From the NCBI GenBank assembly GCA_025200525.1, contig CM045761.1, forward strand, positions 99,052,182-99,116,181: DNA of 64,000 bases, in the 5' to 3' direction. Made by a program: the position numbers and the translations under genes. The DNA comes from Camellia lanceoleosa. Taxonomy: Eukaryota > Streptophyta > Magnoliopsida > Ericales > Theaceae. Positions within the stretch are counted from its first letter, which is position 1, and each line of letters starts with the position of its first letter. This document shows positions 11,139 through 22,798 of this stretch, piece after piece. Under the pieces are notes generated by a model. That model had not been told where the DNA came from. It saw only the letters and a list, made by a program, of their open reading frames with translations, and did not search any database.

Positions 11139-12480
11139 CTATACGATATCAGAATCGATGCCAGGCATGTCTTCATGGGACCACGCGAAAACATCTTTAA
11201 AATCTTTTAATAAAGTGATTAAATGCTCGTATTCCTCCGAAGACAATGTGGACCCTATTTGGACCAAGCAGGGCTCCTCCTCAGTAGCCACATTAATTGC
11301 TATGATTTCGTCTGTGTAGGGCTTAACACGCCTCTCCTCCTCTCGGTTAACCAAAATTTTCAAAGCCCGAGGAATTTCTTCCTCTTTGTTTAAGTCAAAA
11401 TTTTGAAAATCAAGATTAGTACAACAAACCAAAGGCACAGAGAAGTCAGTGAAATTTATTGCATTCCCATTTAAAAAGTCAGGATCCTCGGTTACAACCG
11501 ACTAAAAAGAAAAACTAAAAGAAGACCTTGATAGGATTTTGGGATTCGGGTTACCACCCCCGGAAGTACCAAACTTTGACTCTTTAGAAGAACTCAAATA
11601 TGATCCCAACTCCACAAACTCGATGGAATCAAATTCGGACTCATTATCCGGTTTCGCACTACCAACGGTGCCCTTCTCAAATTGCTAGACCAGGCGTAGA
11701 GCATTAGACGTGTCCACGATGAGACTAGAGTAATCCACCGCTGGTTTATCCCCGATCATAGAGATAGTAACACTATCCCCCAAGTTAATGGATTCAGCCT
11801 CAGTATTGGAATCCATGAGTAGGTCAGCCAGTGCCTTCACTAGCAGCTCCTCTTTGTCAATGCCCAAGCTTGCAGTCCTGCCTTGCTTTGTGCTGATTCT
11901 TAGGTTAATCTATTCATCCTTATCTTCCGGTAACTGGTGCCTGAATAAGATCTTGAATCTTGGGTACCTTGTCTCTGTTTCTCGGTCAATCCATGGCTTT
12001 GGGAATCAACAGAAAGGGAAATCTTTCCCTTGGCGGACAAAACGTCCATTCAGGGTTCCCCGAATTAGCTTGTGGACTAGTTCATGTGGCCTCATGGCCC
12101 TTTTTGCTTTTAGTCTCCCTCTCAACTCATCCCCATTTTTCTTCCTGTCTTCAACAGTAGGCTTATACCCCAGCCCAAAACCATCGGGGTTATGACTCAT
12201 CTCTCTAGTAATAGTACCTCCTTGCCTGCCACTTCTATCCAATCCTGATCTGGGAATATGCCCTTGTTTGTTCATCATGTAAATGGACTGGGTGCTCACA
12301 TAGTTCCCATCATCTTCCACTATGATAGATTAAACCAACCAGGCCTCTACCAAGGAGAAGCCAGAGAGGAATACGTCCTTTTCTCCGTGTATTATTTCTA
12401 CAAGAGGCGTGGTAGTTCCCTAGGTAGGATGGATCGCAGAATTGCCGTAGACAATTGCAATCCCACCTTTAAATGGATAT
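11139..12480 (-). pseudogene. TAT PR-RT linker region (minus strand)
   Basis: Minus-strand pieces at 11438-11139 (EEYEHLITLLKDFKDVFAWSHEDMPGID, the segment just before RT), 11867-11685 and 12320-12006 (HNPDGFGLGYKPT, a glycine-rich G-patch-like stretch, followed by KRAMRPHELVHKLIRGTLNG). This spacer between protease and RT is long in Ogre-type TAT elements. Several stops are present. No separate enzyme is recognised. Confidence 0.7.
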
Positions 12481-12686
12481 TTCATCAGTTAGTGAACTGT
12501 TGATGACACTGCCCTTATCTGATGTAGCCATGGCCTTTCCAAAAGTAGATTGAAAGTTGCCGGTACGTCCATAACATGGAATTCAACCTCATGCTGAGAT
12601 AGGCCGATTAATATCTGGCTCTTAAAGGTCCCCGTGACTTCTCAGTTGGGGTAGTCACAGGCTCGAACAGCTTGAGTTATAGGCAT
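12480..12686 (-). pseudogene. TAT aspartic protease C-terminal part (minus strand), cut by insertion
   Basis: The minus strand reads VRACDYPN, GTFKSQILIGL, VEFHVMDVPATFNLLLERPWLH and IRAVSST, the usual second half of a TAT protease (the YN.LLGRPWLH motif with L changed to E in the fourth place). The N-terminal half with the catalytic Asp and all of gag are missing because a different LTR starts at 12687. Confidence 0.75.
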
Positions 12687-13106
12687 TGTGGGGGCCAAAT
12701 TAAATATATTAGAAAGAGGCCAAGGACTTTGATCAACATCCGGCTAAAGTAATTCGGCCTTGACCAAGGACATAAAGCCGAATAATGGAGTCGGCTATAT
12801 AAAGAGCCGAGCAGGAGCCAACACTCAATAGGAAGGCCGAATAGGTAACTACGTGCGAGATCAAGAGTGGGCTCGACCCTCAGGCCCAGAGGTAATATAA
12901 AAAGGGAGGAATGTCAACTAAAGTAGGTATGTGAGAATAGATGACATAACTTGAAATAGAAGTAAATTAGAGAGAATACTGACTTGTCTGTCGGAGTGCT
13001 AATTCCGGCACCCTCGACCGGAGTGTTAATCCATTTTTTTGGTAACGATCAAAGGATCAGGGATATCTGACTGAATTCAGGAGTATTTCCAAACCACTTC
13101 TCCACA
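12687..13106 (+). mobile_element. 5' LTR of a Retand-type TAT element
   Basis: A 420-bp segment starting TGTGGGGGCC and ending CTCCACA, with TGTGG/CCACA inverted ends, followed by a primer binding site. It contains 'ggtatataa'-like AT-rich promoter sequence (TATAAAAAGGG near 12896). It is inserted into the protease of the minus-strand TAT element. The left flank is GGCAT, but the element's right end is missing, so the target duplication cannot be checked. Confidence 0.8.
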
Positions 13107-13107
13107 A

Positions 13108-13126
13108 TTGGCGCTGTTTGTAGGAA
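13108..13126 (+). promoter_or_regulatory. Primer binding site (TTGGCGCTGTTTGTAGGAA)
   Basis: Starts 1 bp after the LTR end. The first bases TTGGCGC.GT fit the 3' end of plant tRNA-Asp as used by many TAT/Athila elements; the later bases fit less well. Confidence 0.65.
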
Positions 13127-13141
13127 TACTCGAGTACATTT

Positions 13142-14604
13142 ATGGCAGGCGTAACAGATGATCCTTCGCTCATTGCTGATGATGTTACACCAAGGGATGA
13201 TGTTACTCCAAGAAACATGTTTGGACTGGAGAATATCGCCACGAGAAGGGCTCTGAATTTCGAATCATTAGCTCAAACCTCACCCTCAACCTCGATGCAG
13301 GAGACTATGCAAACGATCATGGATGAAGTGAAGGAAATGAGCAATGCCTTGAAGATATGGAGGCCAATAATGAGCATTTATATAAAGAATTGGCCTTGGA
13401 GGTAGCCAAATCCAAACAGGCCGCATGCCTTGACCGAGGTCGATCTCTAGGAAAGAAGGACGATCGACGATGTTGACTTCAGAAACACAGTAATGGCAGC
13501 GACTCTGACTCATCATCCTAGGAGCCCAGAAAGAAGGAACGAGTCGATGTATCTAGCTCATCCGAAAGGAGTCCATATGTAAGGTACAGGCGAGGGAAAG
13601 AAAGTGATGATTCAGATGAGGAAAACATGCATGACCCTTTCGTACGACGCATCGCAAGGGTTGTGCTGCCTAAAAAGTTCAAAGCACCGCCATGCACCTT
13701 GTATGACGGAAAATCGGATCCCACTGACCATATCCGTCATTATAAACAAGCAATAACGTTGCATGCTGATGACGAAGCCCTCATGTGTCAAATGTTTCCA
13801 AGTAGCCTTGGACCATTGGCCATCAGATGGTACTATAAACTGGAGCCGACGTTAATAAAAAGCTTTCACGAACTCCAAAAATCCTACAGGGCAAGATTCA
13901 TTACCAATGAAGTTCAGCCAAAGCAAGCTGACTCTCTCTAGGCAATGCAAATTAAACTAGAAGAAACCCTCCGTGAGTATTCGGTGCGATATTAGGAATG
14001 TTTCAACTTGGTGGATAATGCCTGCAATGACTCTATGGCCATTACCACCTTTAAGATGGGATTACATCCTGATAGTCCTCTACGCAGTTCATTGACCAGA
14101 CAGCCCCCAAAACAATTTGGGCATTAATGAAAAAAGTCGAAGAATAATTTAAGGTGGAAGATGATGCCTTGCAGGTTAAAGTCGGACAGAAAAGCTATTA
14201 AGACAGCTCCATCTGGTCTTGTTCAGCCGATAAACATCGTGCCGTTAAGAAGCTCTGAACCGCGGAATCAGGCTAAATGATACAAAATGCATGATTCGCG
14301 CCGTTCAAGCGATCAATGTTCACACAGATCAAATGAACAATATCAAGTGGATAGCAGGCGCACAAGACGTTCGGACAAGAAGTACATGGAATTGGCAGAG
14401 TCAATTAGAAAGATCTTATTGAAAGTCAAACACCTTCCGTTCTTTAAATGGCCATCCAAAATGATGGGGCCTCCTGATATAAGGAGAAGAGATAAGCGGT
14501 GCGAATATCACAAGGACCATGGCCATGATACCTACAGTTGTTATGCACTGAAGGACCACTTGGAAGAGTTGATACAAGACGGCCGGCTAGCGCAACACGT
14601 CTGA
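13142..14604 (+). pseudogene. Retand-type gag (broken)
   Basis: Begins MAGVTDDPSLI at 13142. A second open block (13627-13941) carries the retrotransposon gag core: PFVRRIARVVLPKKFKAPP, YDGKSDPTDHIRHYKQAI, FPSSLGPLAIRWYYKL and SFHELQKSYRARFI. A third (14287-14604) has RRDKRCEYHKDHGHDTYSCY followed by LKDHLEELIQDGRL, the CX3H-type zinc-binding segment seen in TAT gag. TAG stops interrupt at 13939 and near 13995, and more near 14130. The protein would form the virus-like particle that packages the RNA. Confidence 0.8.
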
Positions 14605-14639
14605 AAGAACAATCCATCGAACGCAATAGCCTTACGACC

Positions 14640-15290
14640 AAATTCACCTCCACATGGTGTAATTCACATGATATACAGCCTCTTGTCGTCAGCCGTGGTA
14701 CATACAATTCAGTTGCAACCAAGTCTACATATGCCAATCACACTAGCCAAACGACCCCATGAAACTGGGAGGATTAGCTTCGATGACACCGACTTAGTTG
14801 GAGTAACTCTCCTCCACGCTGATCCCCTTGTCGTCGAGCTACGTGTGAACAGATTCACAGGCGAACGGGTTCTCATCGATCAGGGAAGTACTTCGAAAAT
14901 AATGTATTAAAAGACGTTTGTTAAACTTAGCTTCACTGACTCGGATTCGTTGCCGACCGATTACCCATTATTCAGCTTCAATGCTAACCTCGAGTATCCC
15001 TTGGGTAAGATCACACTACCAGTTTGGGCAGGCACCAGATTAGTAGATGTAGAATTTATGGTTGTCAAACTTCCGTCACCATACAATCTCATCACGGAAA
15101 GAACTTGGTTGTATACTATGCAAGCTGTGCCGAGCACCTACGATCAATTACTCCACTTTCCAACTGAGTATGGCATTGAACAAATTCGAGGTTCTCAGAA
15201 ACCGACACAGGCATGCTACCTTGTTGCTGCTGCTGCAAAGTGGCCAAAGGAACTAGAACTGAATTCGATCGAAGTACCGGATTGAGAGAG
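14640..15290 (+). pseudogene. Retand-type aspartic protease (broken)
   Basis: Pieces read ISFDDTDL..VTLLHADPLVVELRVN, then VLIDQGSTSKIMY at about 14871 (catalytic DxGS motif with G preceded by Q, so altered), then 14950-15285 with LGKITLPVWAG, VEFMVVKLPSPYNLI..RTWLYTMQAVPST and GIEQIRGSQK, all typical TAT protease. A TAA at about 14908 and a TGA at 15283 break it. Confidence 0.75.
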
Positions 15291-15446
15291 CCTCAAGGAC
15301 ATTCAGAAAATCCCCAGCGAAAAGGCAACAGAAGACCTGGATCAGATCGAAATCAATGGGAGTCCTGACAAGTTGTTCATGATCGACACTTCCTTGAACG
15401 AAATGCCAGACGCAAGCTTGTATCCTTTTTACTTAGCAACCTCGAC

Positions 15447-16229
15447 GTGTTTAGGTGGACACCATACGAGATGCCAGGGGTGGATCCATTTGTGGCCCAG
15501 CACCGCTTAAATGTTGATCCAAAATGTAAGCCAATCATTCAGAAAAGTCGGCAGCCAGTTGTGGAGCATGCTTCGGCCGTTGTTGAAGAAGTTGACCGAT
15601 TGCTTGATGCCGGGGCAATTCGCAAAGTAACTTACCCAACATGGTTGTCCAATACCATGGTTATAAAGAAGAAGAATGGATCCTGGTGCGTTTGTGTGGA
15701 TTTCATGGACATGAACAAAACTTGTCCCAAGGATTGTTTTCCCCTCCCCAGAATCGACCAGCTCGTAGATGCAACGGCACATCATCAACGCATGAGCTTC
15801 TTGGACGCCTATAGAGGATATCACTAAATTGCCATGCATCCGGAGGATCAAGAAAAGACCACATTCCTCACCCCAAGAGGAATCTATTGCTATAAGGTCA
15901 TGTTTTTTGGGCTGAAGAATGTGGGGGCAACTTACCAGAGACTGGTTATTGCCATGTTCAAGGAGCAGCTCGGTCGCACCATGGAAGTATACATCGACGA
16001 CATAGTGGTGAAATCCAAGGAAAAGCATGCCTATCTAGCCAATTTGGCAGAGACATTCGGCATTCTACGAAAGTACAATATGAAACTGAACACCTCAAAA
16101 TGTGCATTTGGCATCGGATCTGGCAAATTTCTTGGCTACATTGTCAACCACCGCGGAATAGAGGCCAACCCAAGGTGGATCACACCAATTCTAGAACTTG
16201 GCTCTCCTCGATCGGTCAAAGAAGTTTAG
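15447..16229 (+). pseudogene. Retand-type reverse transcriptase
   Basis: Two nearly adjoining open blocks (15447-15827 and 15834-16229) are separated by one TAA. Motifs: WTPYEMPGVDP, EEVDRLLDAGAIRKVTYPTWLSN, VCVDFMDMNKTCPKDCFPLPRID, MSFLDAYRGYH, then IAMHPEDQEKTTFLTPRG, YKVMFFGLKNVGATYQRL and the catalytic YIDDIVVKSK near 16000. Compared with the family the domain is complete in length. Confidence 0.88.
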
Positions 16230-16232
16230 AAG

Positions 16233-16814
16233 TTGATGGGAATGGCCGCCGCACTCAACAGGTTTATCAGCCGTTCCACAGATTGCTACCGACAATTCTT
16301 TCATACACTTCGGCAAGGCAAAGCTTTTGAATGGATCCCTGAGTGCAAAGCCGCTCTGGACAGCTTGAAAACTTACCTTCAATCAGTACCACTCTTGGCA
16401 ACCCCCTTGGCAAGCGATCCGCTCATTTTGTATCTGGCGGTGTCTGACCGGGCGGTCAGCGCTGTACTTTTAAGGGAAGAACTCGAGGAGCAACGACTAG
16501 TTTACTATGTAAGCAAGGCAATGGTTGAAGCCAAAACACATTATCTACCACTGGAAAAGCTCATCCTTGCTCTCGTGATGGCTACAAGAAAACTGATGCA
16601 TTACTCTCAGGGGCATACCATAGGGGTACTAACGGACTATCCGCTCTGGTCAGCGCTCCATAGCACGGAAGCATCAGGGCGAGTTTCGAAATGGGCTTTG
16701 GAACTCGGCCAGTATGATATCCAGTTTTTTCCTAGAACTACCATTAAAGGGCAAGTGCTCACCGACTTTGTAGCCGAATTCACGGGATGCCATGCTGACT
16801 TCAAGTCCACCTAA
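16233..16814 (+). pseudogene. Retand-type RNase H
   Basis: Follows RT after a TAG at 16227-16229. Contains the connection region (LMGMAAALNRFISRSTD, FEWIPECKAALDSLK) and RNase H residues SDRAVSAVLLRE, KAMVEAKTHYLPLEKLILALVMATRKL.HY and VLTDYPLWSALH, then VLTDFVAEFT. It would degrade the RNA strand of the RNA-DNA hybrid. The TAA after 'CHADFKST' ends it near 16814. Confidence 0.85.
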
Positions 16815-16849
16815 ACCCAATTGGTGAATATATGTTGGAGACATTTGGC

Positions 16850-17260
16850 AGATGTACTGTGACGGGTCATCTAACTAATGTGGCAATGGGGAAGGCATAG
16901 TAATTATGACCCTCGAAGGGGCAGTAATCGAGTAGGCGGTCAAACTAGGCTTTGATGCATTAAATAATGAGGCTGAATATGAAGCATTGCTAGCCGGCTT
17001 TCGTAACACACTTCACCTTGGTGAGCGGTGGTTGCTTGTTTACTGTGACTCGAAACTAGTCATCAACCAGTTGAAAGGGGAGTATGCAGCTAAAAATGAC
17101 CACATGGCAGCCTACATGAAAACGGCGAATTCCTTGCTTACGAAATTTGACCACCATGAATTGAATCTAATAATCTGGGATCAGAACACGCATGCGGATG
17201 CCCTTGCTTGCTTAGCCTCCGCCATTAACTCAGAAGTCAAATGAACAATCGAAGTAGGAT
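16850..17260 (+). pseudogene. Retand-type archaeal RNase H domain
   Basis: Broken frames read MYCDGSSN.CGNGEGIV near 16855, NNEAEYEALLAGFRNTL (16965-17010), LVYCDSKLVINQLKGEY and THADALACLAS (17200). This second RNase H is diagnostic for the TAT lineage. Stops at about 16877 and 16933. Confidence 0.8.
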
Positions 17261-17499
17261 TCATCCCAAAGCCGAGCATCACCTCTTTTGAACAAGTTTA
17301 GATTAACATCATTGAACCAGGACCAAGTTGGATGGACCTTATTGTTGTATTCCTTTCCTCAGAACAACTTCCAATGGATAAGAAAGAAGCCCACGAACTG
17401 CGAAATAAAGCCCTGCGATACTACTTGGATCCGCGGAGAAAGCTTTACAAAAAATCTCTTTCTGGGCCGTACTTGGAATGTGTTCACCTAGATAAAGTT

Positions 17500-18330
17500 T
17501 AGGAACTCTTGGCTGAAATACATGAAGGTAGCTGTGGTGCCCATTTTGGAGGACGCTCATTGGCCCATCGAGCCGTAACACAGGGGTATTATTGGTTGAC
17601 TATGCGAACAGATGCCGAGAATTATGTTAAGAAGTGCGAACAATGCCAAAAGTTTTCCCCTTTAACTCATCTGCCTGCCAAGGAGTTAAACTCTATCACT
17701 AGTCCTTGGCTGTTCGCTCAATGGGGACTTGATATTGTCGGACCATTACCACAGGCTCTAGGGAAAAAGCGATTCTTGATTGTCGCAATAGATTATTTTA
17801 CAAAATGGGTCAAAGTAGAGCCATTAACACATATTCGAGATGTCGATGTTAAGCATTTTGTATAGAAAAACATCATAACACGATTCGGCATACCGAGAGC
17901 ACTTGTCTCAAACAACGACACCTAATTCGATTATGGCATCTATCGAGAATTATGCAATACGTATGGTATCTGGCCCGACTTTTCCTTGTCGGCATATCCA
18001 CAAAGCAACGGTTAGGCGAAGGCCTCTAATAAAGTGATCTTGGACGGCACCATGAAATAGTTAGAAAAAGCCAAAGGCAGGTGGGTTAAAGAATTGCCCA
18101 GTGTGTTATGGGCTCATCGCACTACTCCAAGGCGATCTACTGGAGAAACACTGTTCGCTTTGTGCTTTGGGACACAGGCAATTATCCGTCTTGAAATCAG
18201 CCTGCCCATACTGAAATCCAAGGTTTTTTATATGGGCCGTAACAACATGATGTTGGCCCTAGATCTGACTTTCATTGAAGAACGTCGAGATCGTGCTCTT
18301 GCATGCATGGCGCAGTATCAACAATAGCTG
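17500..18330 (+). pseudogene. Retand-type integrase (broken)
   Basis: Contains the zinc-binding part (EIHEGSCGAHFGGRSLAHRA..QGYYW, CEQCQKFS), the core start QWGLDIVGPLPQALGKKRFLIVAIDYFTKWVKVEPL, the segment after a TAG at 17863 with RFGIPRALVSNN, and AHRTTPRRSTGETLFAL.FGT near 18110-18180. The sequence stops shortly after ALACMAQYQQ at 18327, so the C-terminus is missing. Several TAG codons occur, for example near 18015 and 18057. Confidence 0.82.
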
Positions 18331-18959
18331 GCAAAGTCATATAACTAGCGCATGCACTTACGTCTGTAGAAACCCCAATTTTAACTGCCCTTAAGACTTG
18401 GGCACTACTGATGGTTTACTTGGTGGAGAAATATGTGCAGGGCAAAAGTTCAGTTTCTTCAGCAAGGAGAGAGACAAATCTCAACTTCATACCCCTTTTG
18501 GACCAAAACAATCTTGATAAAAAGATTTTAGACCTTGAAACCCTCTCTTTCAAAATGTTTTGAAAATAAAGTTTCTACGATGTTCCGACACTCGCATTTT
18601 GTTAAATGTCACGCTTTTCGGTAAACCGAGCAAGGACAAAGTGGAAATGAATGAAAGAGAGATGAAATATTTCAAAAATCTTTCAAAACACTTTGTTTAG
18701 GGGTTTGCAGTTGAAGAAAAGAGAAAAGGAGAGAAAAAAACAAGTTTGGGAGAAGTTCGACATGAATCCGGGTAGAACCAAAACTGCGCGGCTTCACCAA
18801 AACATGAATAACTTTTTTCATAGTTGGAATTTTGATGCAAGGCTTCCACCATTGGAAATCTTACGTCCGGGGCTTCAATTTGGACACAAGAATGACCTAA
18901 AAAGGAGTCAAGATGAAGGAGTTATGCCCATTTAAAGTTGGACCTGGAGAGCAAAATTT

Positions 18960-19040
18960 TCTTGCCAACCAGAAAAAGTAGCTGGCCGACCAGAAAAGTG
19001 GTCGGCTAACCAGAAAAAGTGGTCGACCGGCCAAAAAAGT
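18960..19040 (+). repeat. GC-rich GACCAGAAAAAGTGGTC repeats in LTR U3
   Basis: About three degenerate units of 'ggccgaccagaaaagtggtc' type; each unit is nearly palindromic (GACC..GGTC). The same unit is found at 5945-6020 upstream of the antisense gene. Confidence 0.65.
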
Positions 19041-21772
19041 GCTTGATAGGTCCCAAACTCAGATTCTTTGAAGATATCTTCTCTCCAGCTGTCTTCCACA
19101 ACCTCCAGCTGTTCCATAGACAAATATTTTCGAGCCAACTCTCATTTTTGTTATATATGAGGCTATATCTCTCATTTTCAAGGGGGACAATCTTCTTGGA
19201 GAAGCTTGGGAGCTTCTCACTCTAAAAGGTCTCTCTCTCTCTACAACTTCTAGGGCTAAATCTCTGCCCCTCTCTCTATATACTCCACTTCCTTGCCCAT
19301 TTTGTGCATAGAAGTGCTTGAAAGTAAAGAAATGCTTCTAGTTTGCCTAGGCATCCTTCATCAAAGTTAACCACCATTGGGATGAGGTTCTTTGAGGACA
19401 TTTTTGGAGTTTAAAAGGCTGGTTTTTGGCTGAGAAATTTGCTAGTTTTGTTGTGCTTCAAGGGTAATCTCTTTTCTCCCTTTTTTAGCTTTGTCTTGAT
19501 CACTCTCTTAGCCATACTTGCATGCTTATTTGAGCTTTGTTTTCAACTAAAAAAAGCTTCATTTCTAAGTGTTTTTCATGTTTTTTTAAGGCTCTTTTGG
19601 TGTTGGGGGTCATCTACCCTCTTGTATGTTTAGCCTTGTTTTGAGCCATGCTATGGGACCTTTGTATTGAGGTTTTCTTGGCCCTTTAGCCACTAAAATC
19701 TAGCGGATTTTCAGTGGTTGGCATGTGGTTTTCAGGGCCAAAATCAGAGAGGGGTGACCCTCTCTCTTTTGGCCTTGTTTGCTTGCATTTTTGGGTTTCC
19801 AAGGGAGCATATATTTCCACACTTCCTAGCCTTGGTTCAGGCCCTTTTTAGTGACTTTTAGGACCTGCCTAGACTCTGTCTATGGCTGGTTTGGTTACCT
19901 TTTGTTTGCCTCTTGCATGTGTAGAACAATCCCTTGTATAGCCTATCAAAGTAACACCTCATTCTTGCATATATTGGTCATGTTTCAGTGGGTTTTTGGC
20001 CATCATTTGGCATGCCATGATTTTGTTTTTGTTTGGTTTGGCAACCACTCATATGCTTCACATGCTTGTAGTGTAAATCATGTTCACTAGCTTATAATGC
20101 ATGCTGTTTTGGCCCTCTATGCTAGCATATTTTGGCCATGCTCCAAACTGATTTTGTTCATATTTTGGGCTTCCTTATCTTTGTTTTGAGGTCCCTTGGT
20201 CGAATGATGCTTGCCATGTATGGTTGTAGTGTAATAGCCTTACTTAGCCTTGAGTTTTGAATCCCCTTGCATGCTTAACTTGAGGTGTTTGCATGTTTTA
20301 GCATCATTGAGCATGATATTTCAGATTTTATTTCTTGGCCATATTCTCATGTTTGTCACTCTGTCAATGTGTTTGAGAGTTGCATTATTATACCCCAGTT
20401 ATGAGCCTTTGCATTAAGCTTCATTCTTATGCCTTTCAAGCCACCATCTTGGCTCATTTTGCCACTGTTTTGGGTTTGCTTAAGGTCTGTTTGGAGTTGG
20501 TTTTGTCATTTGAGCATCGCCTTGCATGCCTCTAGTGTAATGTGCTTCACTAGCTTCGGTACTTGAGCCTTTCAACATGCATTATGTGAGTTGTTTGCAT
20601 GATTCGGAGCCATTTTGTATGTCATTTCAGGGCTGGAACATGTGTCATTGTATGCCATATTTCATTTTTCAATGCTTTTGTAGAGTTGCATTTTGTGCCC
20701 TTGGGCTTAGGTCCTTGCATTGTGTATGCTAGCATGAGTTTTGGCGTCTTGTTTTCATCATGTTTGGCCACTGATTTGGGTGTGGCTGAGGCCCATTCAT
20801 TTTGGTTTAAGTCCATTTTTGCATTGAGTATGCCATTGTTAGTTCATAGCATTGTGTATGCTAGTTGCATGTTTGCATGTCATCCTTTGCATGTTTACAT
20901 CACTTAGTTGCATAGCATTTAGGTTGCATACTTAAAGTCGCATTGTGGATGCCATTATTTGTTGCATTATGTTCGAAATAGGAGTTAGTCCGAACATGGG
21001 CAACGAGGGACGTTTCATACTCAAAGTGACGAAAGGTGCCTCGATTCCCAATCACCGACACTCTTGACTACCCATGATGGAGTTGTTGGCTTTAAGTGCT
21101 TGTATGTGCATTCATTTCACATTAAGTCGTGCAACTCGACTCCTCGGCCATCATGCATCGAGATGCGCGACCGGTGGCCCGAGGGTCAAGGACTACACTC
21201 CCTAGAGCTTATGCAATGACAGGGAGAGTGGTCATGCACACATGTGTTGCAAATACCTTGTCGTGCCTCTCTCTTTCCCTTTGTTGCAGAAAAACAGAAT
21301 CCAGGAGAAAAGCGGTTGGCCACTGTGTTTTTACAGCCGACCACCTTCTTTGGTTTCCACCACAAAAGGTGGTCAGTAGTTGGTCTCCCATGCCCATAAG
21401 CTGGTCGGCAACCTTCCCACAGTTTCCCAAGGTGGAGTTTCATCTCTCTGGAGCTTTGTGCAAATTTTTGAAGTCAATTGTAAACAAAGGCAAGCCGGGG
21501 CATCGCGATGGATTTCCCGACTAGGCGACTCGAGCATGCATGCATCCTTTATCATTCAAGGCAGAGCTGAGGCAGTCCACATTCATGTAGTTTGCATGCT
21601 AGTTTAATTGCGTACTTAGTTAGTTTGTTAATTAATTAGAGTTGTGTAATAATTAGCTGTAATTTATTATTCATTTTGGTTGTGTAATAACTAGCTTAAT
21701 TAGATTAGCTTAGATTAGCTAGTTGGTGTTGTATTATTTATTCGGACCCTTCGTCGAGAGGGCCAACTGTGG

Positions 21773-21777
21773 TAATA
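21773..21777 (+). repeat. Target site duplication, left copy (TAATA)
   Basis: TAATA lies directly before the 5' LTR of the chromovirus and again directly after its 3' LTR (31482-31486). Confidence 0.9.
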
Positions 21778-22798
21778 TGTGATACCCCTATTCTATATTA
21801 TGTTAATTTGTCCCTAATACGTATGTGATTACATGTTTTGATATGATTTTATGTGCCATTATGTGGATATATGTGATTTTGGAACTCTATCTGTTCACCG
21901 TAGGAAAATCTGTTTGAATAATCTGCTTTGGAAATTAAATTAAGGGCCTTATCGGCCACAGAACCCGAAATTGATTACGCTATTGTGATTGGCATAATTT
22001 TTAGAGCCTACGGTAAAATTTAATTGAAAAATTGACTCGGGCCAAATTAATTGATTTAATTGATAAATTAGAGCCCAATTACTTTATTAATATTATTTGG
22101 CCTTAGTGGGTTTTGTTGTAAGTCTCTACACTCCCTATTCTCTACTATTCACTTCATTTGACTGAACTTGGGACTCAAAACATAGAGAGGGCCGGCTGTA
22201 GAGAGAGGGAAGGAGAGAATTGTATAATTGTTGGCTCAATCCTTGGAATTTGAAGATTTAGCTCAAGAATTAACTAGAGCTTAGAAGATCAAAGCTTCTA
22301 GGTGAGTAATTCATGAGTTTAATGGGCAATTTTGTGTATTCAAAGTTGATTTATGGTCAAAAGTGAGAATTGAAAGGGATTTGAGTTGTATGTGTTGGAT
22401 TGAAGGTCAATGTTTGCATGCATGTATGTAATTGCTTTGAATTTTCATATTTGAGCACCAAATGCATGATCTATGTGAGTTTTTAGTTGAAGATCATGTT
22501 CTTGACCATCTCTTCATCACATAAGTTGAGAATGAGAATAATGTACCACATGCATGTGCAGATGATAAGGGTACAAGAGTTGAATGCATGAAATGGTTGT
22601 GTTAGTAATGAGTTTGGTGCAATTTGAGCCATGCATGTATTTATTTTGAGAAATTGAGCTTTCTAATGTTGAAATCTTGCATTGGTAGCATGTTAGCATG
22701 ATTATACATGAGATTGAGCCATTGCATGCATATGTGGTTGGTTGAAATTTGAATTGGAGCTCAAGAACACAATCTGGGAAACCCAGAATTCTGAAGTC

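Larger units (their letters stand above)
12687..18364 (+). mobile_element. Retand-type TAT retrotransposon, 3'-truncated
   Basis: Order LTR, PBS, gag, PR, RT, RNase H, archaeal-type RNase H, IN, all on the plus strand, ending abruptly at 18364 where a different TAT LTR starts. No 3' LTR is seen. Every domain carries stops, most of them at positions where the family has Gln or Trp, which points to C-to-T decay of a methylated element. The two RNase H domains put it in the TAT lineage; the short LTR and the PBS fit Retand-like members. Confidence 0.85.
18365..21777 (+). mobile_element. TAT-type LTR (left part), interrupted at 21777
   Basis: Starts TGTAGAAACCCC followed by 'cccttaagacttgggc', matching the start of the LTR at 31571. 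Contains GC-rich repeats at 18960-19035, a TATATATG promoter-like site near 19152, a long T/G-rich zone with many TGCATG words (19850-20960), the 'cgaacatgggcaacgaggga' block near 20993, and the AT-rich TTAATTA zone and 'ttcgtcgagagggc' block before 21773. The chromovirus interrupts it here, and it resumes at 31482. Confidence 0.85.
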
